64,000 nt of DNA from Lactarius indigo (GCA_025766275.1 JAFKAC010000030.1:434001-498000), one strand, 5' to 3'. Positions 1-11,490 are shown, numbered from the stretch's first letter. Program-made: numbers and translations. Notes: a model not told the origin generated them from the letters alone.

Positions 1-194
1 GGTGTGGCAAGTGTTTTACCAGCAACAGCCACGAAGAAATCAAGTGCCCCAAGTATGAAAATTGTCGCAAATGCGGAGCCCATGGTCCCTTCAACTTCCT
101 TCGCCAACATCGCTGCCCCCTCCCTCGCGAAAGCACCCCCTCCAACGATGTAGATAACGATGTCTATGACCTGATGGACTTCGAAGCACTCTAG
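1..194 (+). CDS. Pol C-terminus of gypsy A1 (zinc-knuckle tail)
   Basis: This partial reading frame is open at the left edge and ends at TAG 192-194. It encodes the last part of the family A polyprotein, with C-x2-C pairs (CGKC, CRKC) followed by H and C residues and the ending DLMDFEAL, as in A2. The residues correspond to the third and fourth of four putative zinc knuckles that follow the chromodomain in A2. It is likely a nucleic-acid-binding tail of pol, though its function is unknown. The frame starts at base 3 and shows no stop. Confidence 0.85.
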   Translation, partial: CGKCFTSNSHEEIKCPKYENCRKCGAHGPFNFLRQHRCPLPRESTPSNDVDNDVYDLMDFEAL

Positions 195-220
195 GGAGAG
201 TTGACTTAGAGAGGGGCTCA

Positions 221-799
221 TGTTATGATCCGACGCTTCGGACCTAAGCCACAGTATGTCTCCACCCTGCCTTCCCCCTTCTGTACCATACCTTGTTACC
301 AAAGGAGCTACTGTTACTAGTGGCGCTGTTTCTTTGATCTGAATTTCTGTTTACTCCGTTTAGTCTCTTTGATATTGTGTGGACTTGTGTTCATGTTGTT
401 TGGAACCTTGTCCTATATAAACCTGTACCATAGACCGTAGGAAGCCAGACTTGGCTTCGTTTGCAATCTAGCAACCTTGCCTTCGTACTTTGGTGTGACC
501 TCGCCTTATCCCTCTCTTCTTGTGCATCCCCTACCTCAGTCCCTAACCAGGACACTTCGAAGTCTTTGCAGTTGAACTATATCAACGCGTCACACCTGTT
601 ATACTCTGTGCACTAGCAAGATCAAGTGTAGAGAAGTGTTAGACACTTCGGACGAGGAGTCCTACGTTACAGAGTAGTGCTGCACCTTGTGCCACACTTT
701 TATCACTCGTATTTCATAGCAATAAGACAACAGAGGTCTTCGCTTGATACTTGTGTGATTCAGAACCTTTAGAACCCACGCCCCTGCTAGGGCGTAACA
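221..799 (+). repeat. 3' LTR of gypsy A1 (579 bp)
   Basis: It starts TGTTATGATCC and ends GGGCGTAACA. It is one base shorter than the A2 LTRs and differs at many positions. It contains the TATATAAA box and the start-site inverted repeat GGAAGCCA/TTGGCTTC seen in A2. Confidence 0.93.
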
Positions 800-1110
800 C
801 CCATAGTGACTTCATTCGATTCATACGCTCATATTCTACTATTCGATTATCTACGACATCTATCCTATTTGATTTCACGAAGCACCCATGTGTGCATATT
901 CAGCTATACCTCGGCTATTCGCAGCCCTGCGTCGCATTAAGACTACTTCGCTCTCACCTCGGTCAGCTTCAGCTCATTCGGTCCTGCATCGGTGCACCTT
1001 CGGTTAAAGTCACCATCGGCCGGATTATCGGTCCTATATTCCCCGACTTCTTGAACCCAATATTACTCCTTACTGGTCGTTCTCGCGTTTAGCGATGGTT
1101 TAGGGTATCA
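800..1110 (+). repeat. 5' LTR remnant of element B
   Basis: 800-984 aligns with 12040-12224 in the 3' LTR. The LTR probably runs on to about 1110 (ends GGGTATCA), because AGCGATGG near 1091 reappears near 12237 in the 3' LTR. The interval of about 104 bp between is missing from the 3' copy. The right boundary is inferred. Confidence 0.7.
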
Positions 1111-1173
1111 TTTCTGGTGGCCAACATGGGGAAGTTGGAATATAGAAGGTTTGCGTGTGCATTAAATAACTAA
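1111..1173 (+). other. Candidate primer site and 15-codon uORF of element B
   Basis: Just behind the inferred LTR end lies TGGTGGCCAACATGGGG (from 1117), starting with the TGG expected of a tRNA-primed PBS; the tRNA was not identified. The ATG at 1126 has A at -3 and G at +4 and opens a 15-codon ORF ending TAA 1171-1173. It is the only ATG until 1748, and the gag frame opens at 1166 in a different phase, overlapping the uORF stop. Reinitiation or regulation is inference. Confidence 0.45.
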
Positions 1174-3950
1174 CACACTGCCAAGAAGGCAAGAACAGCA
1201 AAGCTTACTAGAAGAATTAATTGCGGCCAGATACGACCCAACTCAATCAATTCCAGGAAGCTATCCTAGCCCTGAAGACCTAACACCCCTTAGCAGCCTT
1301 AGTAGTGAACAAAGCGACCCCTCACCTAGTCACTCGGGACAAGAAGAAACTAATAGCGAAAAGGAAGTCGACCTCATCCTGTCAAGTCACTCGGCTCCGT
1401 TACCCGTGCGCCACAGCGCAACAACAAGATCAAGAGTGAAAATCCTAGCACAACAACAGCAGGCGGAAGTGTTATCGGCCGAAGAACAGGAAGCAGCCGA
1501 TCAAAGTGTTAACCAACCAGCGAACACCACAGCATCAGCGACAAAAGATAATAACCGGCAGCCCAGCAGTAGTAACCAACGAGCGCAATCGGCGCCGCCT
1601 CAGCAAAGCAACACAGCGATAAACCCCGCAGTACCCCTGATAAGCCAGAACCCAACTCAAACACAGGCCATACCACCACCGGCCCCAAGACTACCACCAG
1701 CAAGAATAAACCAGCCTGTCCCCGCAGCAGCGGTCAACGTCAGAAGAATGCCCCTTGCAGATTTACCCAGAAGAGGCGAGCGGTCAGCACCTAGTTTTGA
1801 TGGCGAGCACCCAGAAGAGCTCGGCCGATATTTTGCAGAAGTGGAGGCCCTATATGATAGGCACACAGTAACGACCAACGCAGATAAGAAAAGCGGCACA
1901 CTCAAATACCTTATGACAGCCGCGACCGAAAGAGTATGGAAGACAAGCGACGCATTAATGGATGTAACAAAAACATATGAAGAATACAAAGCCGAGATCT
2001 ACAAGCTATACCCCGGATCCTCGGAAGACATTCATACAATCCTACACCTGGATACGCTCGTAGGACAGCGCGCCCGCATCGGCGTAGTCTCAGAACTGGA
2101 ACTTCGGCGAATACTACCGACAATTCAAAGTAATCTCCAAATACTTGATCAGCAAAAACAGAATGTCGCAGGCCGAGCAGACCAGAGCGTTCATGCGAGG
2201 ATTACAGCCGGATATGGAACAACAAGTCAAGCAAAGGCTACAGCTAAAGATGCCAGACCACAACCAGCAAGACCCCTACAGATTAGAAGACTTGTACGAT
2301 GCCGCAAGCTACGTACTCCAGGGCCTCGCACCGGTCGCAATCTCTAGCATAACTTCGGCAAGCGCGACACTCCCACCGGCAACAGAGATAAAGACAGAGA
2401 TCCAAACCGCGCTAGCAACCGTGGTCACGACACTAGGTGAAATGTTTAAAAATGCGCTAGAAATCCAAAACTCAAGCGAGAAGGCCCGAAACACCGGAAA
2501 TCCTCGGCCAATAGGAGAACCGACCACCAAGTGCAACTTCTGCAGAATGCCAGGACACTTCATGCGAGAGTGCGAAGTAGCGGCAGAATATATGCGACTC
2601 GGCAAGTGCAAGCGTAGCGCAGAAGGGAAAATTGTGCTACCATCAGGCGCCGTGGTCCCTCGGCATATCACTGGAGCATGGCTGCGCGACCGCATAGACG
2701 AATACCACAGGCAAAATCCAGGACAAATAGCGGCGGCACAAATGTTACTCGAAATGTCAAGGCCAATGGCATCCACAGAAGCGCGAACGGCAAAAACAGT
2801 CCGCTTTGCAGAAGAATGCCCAGAACCAGGACAAGCAGGCATATATGCATTTCGAAGAGGCTTCATACCAAGGATGGGCGGAAGGACCAGGACCAGGTTC
2901 GAACATATGCCAACTGCCTGCATCCAGCAAGAGGACTCAGAAGAGCAAGAAAGCCAGTCGCATCGTAAGGAACGACCGCCACACCTAGAAAAGACGATAG
3001 AAGCAACAACCAAGGGTGCGGCGACAATAAAGGAACATCCATTCACCAGAACGCAAGAAGCAGAACCGATTACTCTAGGACCAACCCCGGCAACAAATAC
3101 AGCGAACGACCGCAAAAGCGAGTGCGCTTATACATCAAATACGGCCATATACGATGAAAAGGCAGCAGGAAAAGTCTACGAAAGGATGATGGAAGCTGAA
3201 GTAACAGTGACGCAAAGAGAACTACTCTCGTTAGCCCCAGAACTGCGGGCCCAAGTCAATGAAGTAATGACAAAGCGCCACGTTGCTCACATTAATGCCC
3301 AAGAAAGCGTAGAAGACAGTACCGAGGAGGAGCCGAAGCGATCAACAGAATCGCATATGCCAGTGGCATTCTCGATCGCCAAGCGCACTCCACCAGCCGA
3401 CGCGACAATAATAGCCGACCCGTATGAGGCGTTACTAAAGGCGCGACCGGCTGATGACGATGGATCGCAAAATACAATCGAGGTCGCGACCGAATCAAAT
3501 GCCCTACGCGCAATCTTACCGGTAGTCGACAGATCAGAAAAGATAGAAGCCATCTTAGATCCCAGCTGCCAAATAGTCGCAATGTCAGAAGAAGTGTGCA
3601 ACACACTGGCGATCCCTTACAACCCGAGCATATGGCTCAACATGATCTCGGCAAATGGCGGTGTAGATCAATCACTAGGACTGGCGCACAACGTATCATT
3701 CCACGTTGGTGAAATAACCCTCTATCTACAAGTTCACATACTGCGCTCGCCAGCCTATGATATACTACTCGGGCGGCCATTCAACATACTGACCCAATCC
3801 GTGGTGCGCAACTACCGGAATGAAGACCAGACAATAACGATCCTCGACCTGAACACCGGGAAAACGGCAACAGTGCCGACGGTACCGCGTGGCAGCAACC
3901 AATTTGCTGAGCGAAGAAAGAAGCAGACAAGCGAACAATCGCAAGACTAG
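1166..3950 (+). pseudogene. Gag and protease of element B, frameshifted
   Basis: The gag frame opens at 1166 with no ATG before 1748. It has a Gln/Ala/Pro-rich N-terminus, then the capsid-like domain (about 1790-2130, beginning APSFDGEHPEELG). Coherent capsid sequence changes frame between about 2130 and 2170 and continues to 3950. That part carries the zinc knuckle CNFCRMPGHFMREC (about 2530-2570) and a retropepsin-like domain near 3540-3800 (ILDPSC ... YDILLGRPF). From memory of this clade the usual protease motif is DPG or DSG; here it reads DPS, so the protease may be inactive. The second frame ends at TAG 3948-3950. The frame change is more likely a decay indel than programmed, because pol is broken as well. 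Confidence 0.75.
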
Positions 3951-4422
3951 GATTTTTAAGCATCGATGATTTGGTAACCAACCAAGGAGAGCTCACAATA
4001 ATATTAAATTTCAATCAATCAAGTCAGGAAGCAACAATCGAAGCTTGTGCGCCACTACCAGCAGATACCACACAACAAGACATCGCAGCGGTGTACATTT
4101 CTCTATGTGATTCAGAAAACCCCACCTAAGCACCTATCTTAATACCTCGGAATCTAACAGCAGCGATCAGCCGGCCCGGCAGGAAGGCAAAAGCATCGCC
4201 TTCGCCGATGCAAAAGCACTGGCCGCAATATACCTTGGCAAGAAATACAAACCCATAGCACTCAAAATCAGACCGATAGAAACCAAACTCCCAAGCCGGT
4301 TCAGAATAGTCCGCTAAATAACCGGCGACCCACTACAAGACCTACCGGCACTACCCACTGAACCAAGCGAGTTCTGACCAACCGGCCAATATACTAGCGA
4401 ACGCAAAACGCAATTTGACCTC
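3951..4422 (+). other. Decayed protease-RT linker of element B
   Basis: No long frame is open here. Short stretches in shifting frames (for example SIDDLVTNQGELTI from about 3960) look like the linker between protease and RT broken by indels and stops. No regulatory feature is visible. Confidence 0.5.
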
Positions 4423-6165
4423 GTGCACGCCGGTAACTTCTTATTACCAGAAGAACGCAAGCTAATGCACGAATTCATGTGCATCCAGAATAAAGCATTT
4501 GCCTGGGAAGATGCTGAGCGTGGACACTTCCGCGAAGACTTCTTTCCGCCGATCGAAATCCCTACGATCCCGCACAGGCCTTGGGCTCAGCGAAACATAC
4601 CAATACCACCTGGAATCTACAACGAAGTCTGCCGATTAATAAAATGCAAGATTGACGCCGGCGTATACAAGCCATCAAATTCTTCATACCAATCTCGGTG
4701 GTTCTGCATCGTAAAGAAAGATGGAAAATCACTGCGCATAGTCCACAGCCTGGAGCCGCTTAACAAAGTTACAATCAAGCACGCCGGCGTCACCCCATTC
4801 ACTGATCAGATAGGCGAGCATTTCGCCGGCCGAGCATGCGGTGGCATGCTAGACCTATATGTCGGCTACGATGAACGAGGCTTATCACCAGAATCACGAG
4901 ATTTAACAACCTTCCAATCACCATTCGGCGCCTTGCGACTGGTCACTTTACCCATGGGATGGACGAACTCGGTCCCAATATTTCACGACGACGTCACATA
5001 CATATTGCAGCCAGAGATCCCAGACGTCATGGTTCCTTACATCGATGATGTGCCGATTCACGGACCAGCAGGTCAGTACGAACTAGCTGATGGAACCGAA
5101 GAACGCATATTAGAAAATACCGGCATCCACCGATTTATCTGGGAGCACTTCCAAGGACTCAATCAAGTAGTCCAGCGAGTCAAGTACTGCGGTGGCACAT
5201 TTAGCAGCCTAAAATCAATACTTTGCGCAGAGGAAATAACTGCAGTTGGACACCGGTGCACACCGCGCGGAAGGCTACCAGAGGTGGCCCGTGTGAACAA
5301 GATCGTTAACTGGGGACCATGCAAAGACCTATCCGAAGTTCGCGCATTCCTCGGCACTGTAGGAGTGTGCAGGATATTCATACAAAACTTCGCGAAACGA
5401 GCCAACTCGCTCATCAATCTCACTCACAAAGGCATTCCATTCGAATTTGGACCGGCGCAAGTTGTGGCCCAAGAAGATTTAAAGCAGGCCCTCTTGAGTT
5501 TGCCGGCGCTTCGGCCAATTGACTACCAATCCGACTCACTGGTAATACTGGCCGTGGACACCTCACCGATAGCCATAGGGTTTTACCTCTGCCAGGCTGA
5601 CTCAGCAATGCCGAAAAAGCGGTACTACGCACACTTTGGCTCATTGCCGCTAAATGACCGAGAGCGCCGCTTTTCGCAACCGAAGCTAGAACTATATGGC
5701 CTCTATAGGGCATTGCGCGCTTACAAAATATTCATCGTCAGTGTGCGCAACCTAATAGTGGAAGTAGATGCCAGGTATATCAAAGGCACGCTCAATAATC
5801 CAGACATCACACCGTTGGCCAGCGTCAACCGCTGGATAGTATCAATTCTAACCTTTCATTTTGAGCTGCGCCACATCCCCAGAAAGCAGCACGGACCGGA
5901 TGGACTCTCTCAGCGGCCAGTACAGCCAGATGATGAACAAGAAGAGGAAGAAGAAAGCAGCGAAGAAGAATTCGAAGATTGGATTGATAACCTATATGGC
6001 TTCATGCATATGGTTAACCACCTGGTCGCAGCGCCTTGCACGAACCAACTTCTATACACCATCGCAAGCACGAACATACCAGAAAAGCGACCATACGAGA
6101 TGGCCGACGCATTTCCATATGAGCCAAACTATGATCTAATCCCACGAACGAAAGCGGCCGCATGA
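4423..6165 (+). pseudogene. Reverse transcriptase-RNase H of element B
   Basis: This 580-codon frame encodes a Ty3/gypsy RT and RNase H. RT begins near residue 45 (PHRPWAQRNIPIPPG). The finger region WFCIVKKDGKSLRIVHS, the thumb-side LVTLPMGWTNSV and the catalytic YIDD box (VPYIDDVPIHG, about 5037-5068) are present. RNase H follows with VDTSPIAIGFYL, a Glu in the KLELYGLYRAL helix and Asp in VEVDARYIKG. An acidic tail (about 5930-5970) precedes TGA 6163-6165. The same frame runs on beyond that TGA as related sequence (6166-6723), so the stop is probably a nonsense mutation. RT lacks an ATG of its own and was made as part of a polyprotein. Confidence 0.85.
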
Positions 6166-6225
6166 GCCAATGAAAAACTAGCGGCAGCGCACAACTGGCT
6201 GACCTTCCTGGAGCGGCCGGAAGGC

Positions 6226-7577
6226 ATGACAGAACAAGATTATACTGCTCTAGTGCGCTTCGCAGCAAGATTCTTCGTAGACGACGGGCTACTCTGGAAG
6301 CGAAACCTGCAGGGGGCCCACCAGAGAGTCCTGTATCGGCACCGACGCATCAAAGCGATACACGTGGCCCACAACGATACCGGGCACCGCGGCTTCTACG
6401 CGACCCGGGCTCTACTAATAGAACGGTACTGGTGGCCATTCATGGGCGACGACATCGCTTGGTATGTGCGCACCTGCCATGTCTGCCAAACCCGGCAGAC
6501 CCAGCAAATCTCAATACCGCTGGTGGTTGCCACCCCTGCGCCCTTATTTGCGAAAATGTATATGGACACAATGCACCTCCCGCATGCCGCCAGCTACTCC
6601 TACATTGTACAAGGCCACTGCTCTCTGACCGGATACCCAGAATTTAGAATGCTCCAGAAAGAAACGGCTCAGGCACTCAGCGACTGGATATTCCAAGACG
6701 TACTATGCCGATGGGGACTCTGACAGAAATAGTCTCAGACAACGGCAAGCCCTTCGTCGCAGCACTCGGCCACTTGGAGCGCAAGTACCACATGACGCAT
6801 ATTAGGATAAGCGGATATAACTCTCGTGCGAATGGCATAGTGGAGCGTGCGCACTTCGACGTGCGGCAAGCACTGTTTAAAGCGGTCAACGGTGAGCAAA
6901 ACCGCTGGCCGCAGGCGACATATTCCGTATTCTGGTTGGAGCGCGTTACGCCACGGAAGCGTCTCGGCTGCTTGCCATTCTTCACGGCGACTGGCGTTCA
7001 CCCACTGCTACCCTTCGACATCGTAGAAGCAAACTATCTATCGCCCCCACCCGATTCAATACTAGCGACAACCGACCTCATCACCCGGCGGGCGGTAGCG
7101 CTGCAAAAGCGACCAGAAGACCTAGACCAGCTCAAGGCGAGAGTACACGAACACCGCAATCGCGCGGCCCTCCGGTTCAAGAAGGCACACTCGGCAACAA
7201 TTCGCGACTACGATTTCGAAAGAGGCGCTCTAATCCTAATCCGCAACACCGCGATAGAAAAAGCACTGAATCGCAAAATGCGGCTGCGCTACTTCGGGCC
7301 ACTAGTAGTGGTCTCGCGAAACAAAGGAGGGGCCTACATAGTATGCGAGCTCGACGTCACACTACTACACAACACCATAGCAGCCTTCAGAGTGGTGCCG
7401 TATTTCGCCCGCAAATATATGGACATACCCGATCTAGAACAACATTTGGACATCTCGGTCGCTTGGTTGCACGAATTGGAAGCCAGTGACAAACCGGACA
7501 TGGACCCACGACAAGGAGCTCAAGAGAGCGAAGACAATGAAGATATACCCGAGGCAGCAGAAGATCTCGACATGTGA
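6226..7577 (+). pseudogene. Integrase of element B, frameshifted
   Basis: The integrase zinc domain has HVAHNDTGH followed by CHVCQ. The catalytic core shows the first Asp in MYMDTMHL (about 6560), the second in VSDNGKP (about 6738) and the Glu in NGIVERAH (about 6840), the D,D-35-E pattern. The frame changes between 6705 and 6723 (TGA 6721-6723), inside the core, so the protein is broken. The C-terminus (LRYFGPLVVVSRN) resembles the usual SH3-like end and is followed by an acidic tail. There is no chromodomain, unlike A, D, E, F and G. Confidence 0.85.
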
Positions 7578-7936
7578 ACGTTCCATAAGCGCGAAAACAT
7601 GGGCTGCGAAAGTGCCAATTCTGGAATTTAATCTTCTATAGTCTTACTTTATTACCGCTTTTAATCCTATGAGCACAGTGAAATAACACACAATATAACC
7701 ATTACCCAAGGCCGAACCCCAAGCGCACCGAGCACACACATGCCGGCCTAACAAGCCTGTTTCCGTGGTACCAGGCCAGCTAAAACACCGAACTTCCGCA
7801 ATAGCCAACGCCACGGGGACTCGCACACATCAAGATAAATAACTTCTCCAGTACAGCACGAGGCCGCTACAAGCTCGCTACCAAGATTCCGGGTATACCA
7901 GCGCCACTGCTCCTTCACGATCCAACGCGACAGTCC
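7578..7936 (+). other. Spacer between B pol and antisense genes
   Basis: No coding feature is supported. This is where the + strand pol and the - strand genes converge, so it probably holds both transcript ends. No clear terminator was recognised. Confidence 0.4.
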
Positions 7937-8724
7937 TTAGACACCTACCCCAGTCTCACCACCATCGTCCTCTGCACCGTCTTCCACGCCAGCAACAAAA
8001 TAACCTTCGGCGCCAGTACCAACGTGCAACTCTACAGCAAAGCGATTAGGCATAAAGCGGCGAAAAAGAAATAGGCAAAGCATACCGTGAGGCAAGCGGC
8101 CCAGACGCATGATCTTCGGGAGCGACCCTCGCTTGCAAATCACCGTCAGCTGGTCAGATTGCAACTTCGAGAGGTACCAATAATAGTCCTCACGCGAAAT
8201 GTCCCCGGCAGCCCAAAGCGACTCAAACTCGATAGCGGCACGATCATAAACATCTGGGACCTGCTTGCTAACCAGCGTTCCGGCGAGACACTCCTCAAGA
8301 GCAGCGCTCTGCGTGCGACATAAGACCCCCCGTATACAGCAACACACGGCTTCGAACGTGCTCAGTAACCATGGGGAACTCAAGCAGCCAATTAACATCC
8401 GCAAATGGTGCGGCCTCGGTCCAAACAAGTGAACGCAGGGCATATGTGTTGGCCCCCATCTCGCCATCGTTAGCAGCATCCGCCATCAGCTGAAGATAAT
8501 CCTAGAAGTGCACAATCACCATGGAATGAACAAAACACATAGATCTACCAACGTACCCACGACCCCTGGAACAAGCGTAGCCACGACGCGATCTGCGGCG
8601 CCTGGCGAGGACACTGCGATCAAGTTTCGCCAAACACAAAGAAACTAGTCAAAGCGGAATCAAAGGCAGCCTTGAGCAAACCCTTGGGCAAGTAGGCATC
8701 AGAGTCACGACCAGTATCAGCCAT
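7937..8724 (-). pseudogene. Antisense gene X3 inside element B (unknown family)
   Basis: This is the third gene on the strand opposite to B gag-pol. A candidate first exon starts at ATG 8724 (MADTGRDSDAYLPKG). A splice acceptor TTCTAG at about 8502 opens exon 2 with DYLQLMADAAND, at the same relative place as the exon 2 start of X2. The protein then has WLLEFP, RTQSA and AIEFESLWAAGDIS, matching X2 motif for motif. An extra base in the C6 run 8326-8331 breaks the frame; with one base fewer the alignment to X2 stays in phase. It ends at 7937 with an acidic, Gly-rich tail. The family is not recognised and no function is assigned. Confidence 0.55.
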
Positions 8725-8890
8725 GGCAGGGAACGTTGGGACCGGCTCATAGCAAACAAGCCGCTTTAATGCGAGACAACTCACTACAGACTCTTTTCAC
8801 ATGTCAATGGACGAAGATTGACACAAGAGACACCATTTAATAACAGGTTGTAGTACGCCAATTACAAAGGCTGGGCAGGTACAAGGAACG

Positions 8891-9524
8891 CTACTCCACA
8901 TCATGCGATACCCCCTTGGTCGCTGAAGAGCTTCGCTGCGCGGTCTCGGCCAGTAAACTAGCCCGACCGAGCTGCTCCTCCTGCCACTGATACTCGTCGA
9001 AACTGATAACGCCTGCAGCAAGAAGGTCCCGAAACTCGGCAATGGCTAAGACGTACGGGTCCCGAAGCGCAGATACCCCCGGTCCATGGATAACGTTCGC
9101 GATAACGGCGGACTGAGTGCGGCTGAATACGATGGCATACCGAATGAGCCGCAACTTGTGCTCCTCGAAAACGCCAGGGAATAATAGAAGCCATTCCAGC
9201 TCGGCATGAGGCGTGGCAGCTTCCTCGATGATGGTCTGAAGCTCCCAAGCGGACTCGGTGAGGCTATGAACACCAGCACGGGCGGCCATGCGCTTGGCAT
9301 ATTCCTGGAGAAGTTAGGCGTCTAGCAAAGACAAGCGAAAAGAAGCATCGTACCCAAGCATGATAGAACTCCAGAAGGAATTCGGCAACGTCTGCGGGGT
9401 GGCGCTGAAGACCGAACCACCGCTCAGAAAGCACGGCCAGCTGCGCGATCGCACGCACATAGGCACGACAGTGTTCACCATCGCTCGAATCCCCAGAGCT
9501 AGAGCTATTCGAAGGAACAGGCAT
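8891..9524 (-). CDS. Antisense gene X2 inside element B (spliced, unknown family)
   Basis: ATG 9524 opens exon 1 (57 codons, MPVPSNSSSSGDSSDG...). Intron 9305-9353 (49 nt, GTACGA...CTCCAG) joins it in phase to exon 2 (EYAKRMAARAG...), ending at 8891, for about 194 residues. Visible motifs are AELEWLLLFPGV, SRTQSAVIA and a module AIAEFRDLLAAGVISFDEY followed by a charged helix. X3 has the same order of motifs and X1 has a weaker copy of the module. No membrane segment or signal peptide is seen. Gene and intron are antisense to the element's genomic RNA, so the intron would not be removed during retrotransposition. Its role is unknown. Confidence 0.65.
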
Positions 9525-9802
9525 CAAGCGCGAAGGAGAAAAGGACCCATCCCTACTCACACCGCAAGCGCAACAAAAGTACCGCCAGCGCCGACAAGCC
9601 GACAGGACGTGGCAGCTGAGGACAGCCAAAATTATTTTTCAGGGGGGAAAGCGCAAGAAGAAGTGCAAGGCAATCGGCGCTAACACAGTCGGCGCTAACT
9701 CATTTCAATGAAACATGGCAAGCTAAATACATTCTAAGGCACAGGGCAACATGGAAAGTCTATTTACAAGCGTTCTAAAAAGGTACATCGGGCGACCGCG
9801 GC

Positions 9803-11320
9803 TTACTCGGCGCCAAGATCCCCGGAAATGCCCGCCCAGTCCATTTCAGCATCTTCCTCCTCATACTCGTATTCAGTCCTGTCTTCAATTTCATCCTTGT
9901 CAGCCACTTCGGCATCATCATCCGAGAGCACGTCAACGTCGATCGCTCGCTCCTTACCCTTTGATGAAGCACTCGTTCGCGGCCGCTTCGGTGGCGGCTG
10001 CCTGAGAGAAGTGCCGGGCTCAACCATCATGCTGAGATAACTGGCCAGCTGGAAACGCAAGAAGATGATGTTCTTGTCAATAAGAGTACGAGAAGCCATC
10101 GCGTGAGCAAGCTCAGCACGATAGAAGACGATGGTAGCGGCAAGCTCGACGCCTGAACAGTCCTCTGGGGGACCGAAAAAGGCACCGGCGCGAACATTAC
10201 CAGAGAACAAGCTGGCGCAAGCACTGCCAGATGGAGCGGCACCAGGAAAAGCGGCACCGGGCGAAGCAACACTGGGTGAAGCGACACCGGGTGAAGCGAC
10301 ACCAGGAGAGGGAACACAGGGAGGCACGGCAGCGCCTGCCCGATGGCGGCAACGGCGCAGAAGCGGCGCCCAAACACACGCGCACTCCCCGTGAATGCAC
10401 CGTCAGCACGGATACGGCGGCAAACTACCGACAATGGGTGCGCATTTCACCTTGCTCTTGATGCAAGTCATGCACTAGAAGACAGGTTAGCCAACACTCA
10501 AGAGAAGTCAACCGAGACACACCCGCCGCCACCCAGTGATCAACGTAACATCCATCAACTTGGGCGTACGACTGCGCTTAATGCCACGACCGGTCCCCCG
10601 ACCCAGAAGCGACCACGGGCTCCTCAGAAAGCGCAGCGGCAGCACCAGACGGGGAAGGCGCTGCCCCAGCCGCACGAAGGGCGGGAGATTGGATGGAACT
10701 CTGCGAAAAGAGTTCTGATAAGCCGAAGGCGGGAGAACCGCCGATGGGTGAAGGGCCGAGTGGGCGCGTGGACGACCGCAAGAGTGGCAATGGAACCGGC
10801 AGCGACGGCGGCATGTCGGGCCTGGTGTCGGCCGCGAGAATGGCCGCACGGTGAGCCTCGAACTTGGCGCGAGACAAAGTACCAGCCTCCACCTGTCGGT
10901 GGTACTCGGCGAGCCGTGCGTAGTCACCGGGTATATCGGCCGACCTAGGCGGAACCGACGGCGCCGACAAGGAGCCCAGCTGCTCCTCGCTCCCAGCAAC
11001 AAGACGAGGTGAATGTTCAAGCCAAGCCGCCGAAGCAAACGGAAGCAGGCAGCCGCGTGCAGCACCAACAAGAGCGTCCACCTCCTGATCAGCGCCAACA
11101 TCTACGCCGGCCTCGATCGCCAACGATACAACAAGTTCCTGTCAACCCGATCAACCACGATCAGCACGGATCAAAGCCGACAAGTACTCACTAGAGCCGA
11201 CGAAAAGGTCTGTGCTAGCTCATCGGCCGACGCAGCATCCAGATCGGTCCTCTCAAACTTGGGGTGAAGGCGCAAGAGCGACAACTTAGCGAACGAAAAC
11301 ACACGGGATTTTTGCGACAT
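9803..11320 (-). pseudogene. Antisense gene X1 inside element B (spliced; possible Cys cluster)
   Basis: ATG 11320 starts MSQKSRVFSFAKLSLL. Intron 11139-11191 (53 nt, GTGAGT...TTGACAG, with CTGAT before the acceptor) joins in phase to ELVVSLAIEAG.... Exon 2 carries DYARLAEYHRQVEAGTLS, a relative of the X2/X3 module, then Pro/Ser/Ala-rich sequence. A C5 run (10595-10599) marks a frame change after which the frame reads IKRSRTPKLMD. A candidate intron 10475-10522 (48 nt) leads to CMTCIKSKVKC (10433-10474), a C-x2-C-x6-C arrangement like half of a fungal zinc cluster. The last open part (10327-9803) has PPPKRPRT, a likely nuclear localisation signal, and an acidic C-terminus. That this last part belongs to the same protein is inferred. 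A DNA-binding role is possible but unproven. Confidence 0.55.
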
Positions 11321-11490
11321 GCTGGAAGAACCGACTCAAGGAAGAAAAACAATGAAAGGCCGACAATAACAATATCAGTGACAACGTATGGCGGACTCGC
11401 GGACCGTTCTCACGCCACTGGCACTGCCCGTAGACTTCTACCACGCGATGCTATTGCACCGACTGACTGAGGACAGTCAGAAGCTCAGCC

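Larger units (their letters stand above)
1..799 (+). mobile_element. Gypsy family A, copy A1: 3' end only
   Basis: This is the 3' end of a Ty3/gypsy chromovirus of the same family as A2 (34049-41941): positions 1-220 match the end of A2 pol and 221-799 its LTR, with scattered substitutions. The rest of the copy lies left of the window. The element sits inside the 5' LTR of element B. The base after its LTR starts CCCAT (800-804), and the same CCCAT occurs undisturbed in B's 3' LTR at 12040-12044, so CCCAT is the right copy of its target-site duplication. It is distinct from A2 by many LTR differences. Confidence 0.9.

Noticed and set aside
751..1092. 113-codon open frame on +
   Set aside because: It runs from the A1 LTR across the insertion joint into the B LTR. 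It is a chance frame in repeats with no conserved features.
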